A DNA stretch of 6,393 bases, taken from positions 1 through 6,393 of the forward strand of contig CANHKJ010000185.1 in the NCBI GenBank assembly GCA_947460915.1, in the 5' to 3' direction. The position numbers were made by a program, and so were the translations under genes. Shown here one piece after another: positions 6,223 to 6,393 of the stretch. The notes below the pieces were generated by a model, which saw only the letters and a program-made list of their open reading frames with translations, did not search any database and was not told the DNA's origin. The first letter of the stretch is position 1. Each line of letters opens with the position of its first letter. The stretch comes from Verrucomicrobiia bacterium (GTDB taxonomy: Bacteria; Verrucomicrobiota; Verrucomicrobiia; Verrucomicrobiales; Akkermansiaceae).

Positions 6223-6393
6223 TCACCGTCCCGTTGATTTTGCAGGGCCGATGGTGCCGCCGTTGATGAAGGTGGCTGGGGTGGTGATGGAGCGATGATC
6301 GGTTTTTCCTCGGCTGATGTTTTTGGCCCATTGCAAGATTCTGCGCTTGAGGGGCTCGGTTTCCCATGACATTGATGCAACCGGTGGCTCGCA
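6223..6393 (-). CDS. unidentified protein, C-terminal 56 residues (partial, convergent)
   Basis: Read on the minus strand from the window edge, this frame is open for 56 codons to a TGA at 6225-6223, just before the shared hairpin. The tail is hydrophilic and basic, with ETEPLKRRILQWAKNISRGK followed by TDHRSITTPATFINGG and an ending IGPAKSTGR. I do not recognise the family, and no cofactor or membrane motif is visible. Support for it being a gene is the uninterrupted frame, codon usage rich in C or G at third positions like a coding region, and the stop lying immediately before a terminator that also works in this direction. The two other minus-strand frames here read through the hairpin and into the antisense of the cytochrome gene, so they are less likely. 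It could still be chance reading in a short non-coding stretch. Confidence 0.5.
   Translation of the reverse strand, partial: CEPPVASMSWETEPLKRRILQWAKNISRGKTDHRSITTPATFINGGTIGPAKSTGR

Noticed and set aside
5826..6380. Minus-strand frame starting at 6380 that reads through the hairpin into the cytochrome gene, and the shorter one at 6167-6367
   Set aside because: Both cross the terminator stem, have low-complexity composition and compete with a better frame that stops just before the hairpin.
1..6393. CRISPR arrays, tRNAs, insertion sequences, long direct repeats
   Set aside because: No repeated units, tRNA-like folds, transposase reading frames or terminal inverted repeats were seen. The only clear inverted repeat is the terminator.

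Overview
The window holds the 3' part of one plus-strand respiratory operon and the tail end of a gene that runs towards it from the other side. In order it contains the end of actD, complete actE and actF (alternative complex III, ACIII, a quinol:electron-acceptor oxidoreductase), a membrane-anchored monohaem cytochrome c, a CcoN-family membrane protein, a CcoO-type monohaem cytochrome c, and a second anchored monohaem cytochrome c where CcoP normally sits. A strong hairpin terminator ends the operon at about 6185-6214. A minus-strand reading frame comes in from the right edge and stops at 6223. The six intergenic gaps are 23-37 bases and show no obvious promoter or terminator, so the genes are probably co-transcribed from a promoter upstream of the window.

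The organism is probably a Gram-negative bacterium, most likely of the Planctomycetota-Verrucomicrobiota-Chlamydiota group, with Verrucomicrobiota my first guess. This rests on the actABCDEF-oxidase arrangement with cbb3-like rather than caa3-like genes, moderate GC content, and start codons without Shine-Dalgarno sequences behind pyrimidine-rich leaders. It is an inference from style, not from a marker gene.

The simple reading is a quinol-oxidising complex genetically coupled to a cbb3-type oxygen reductase, with ActE and the anchored cytochromes carrying electrons between them. The sequence does not support that fully. The CcoN homologue is intact over 499 residues and keeps the family fold, but it has no histidines where the CuB and haem b3 ligands should be. 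Only the TM II histidine of the six canonical metal and haem ligands is recognisable. The CcoO protein carries Cys184 where the family has its axial methionine. The CcoP position is taken by a monohaem protein resembling the cytochrome upstream of ccoN. Together these suggest that the ccoN/O/P-like part is not an oxygen reductase but a derived electron-transfer or scaffold module tied to ACIII. That is the most interesting feature of the window.
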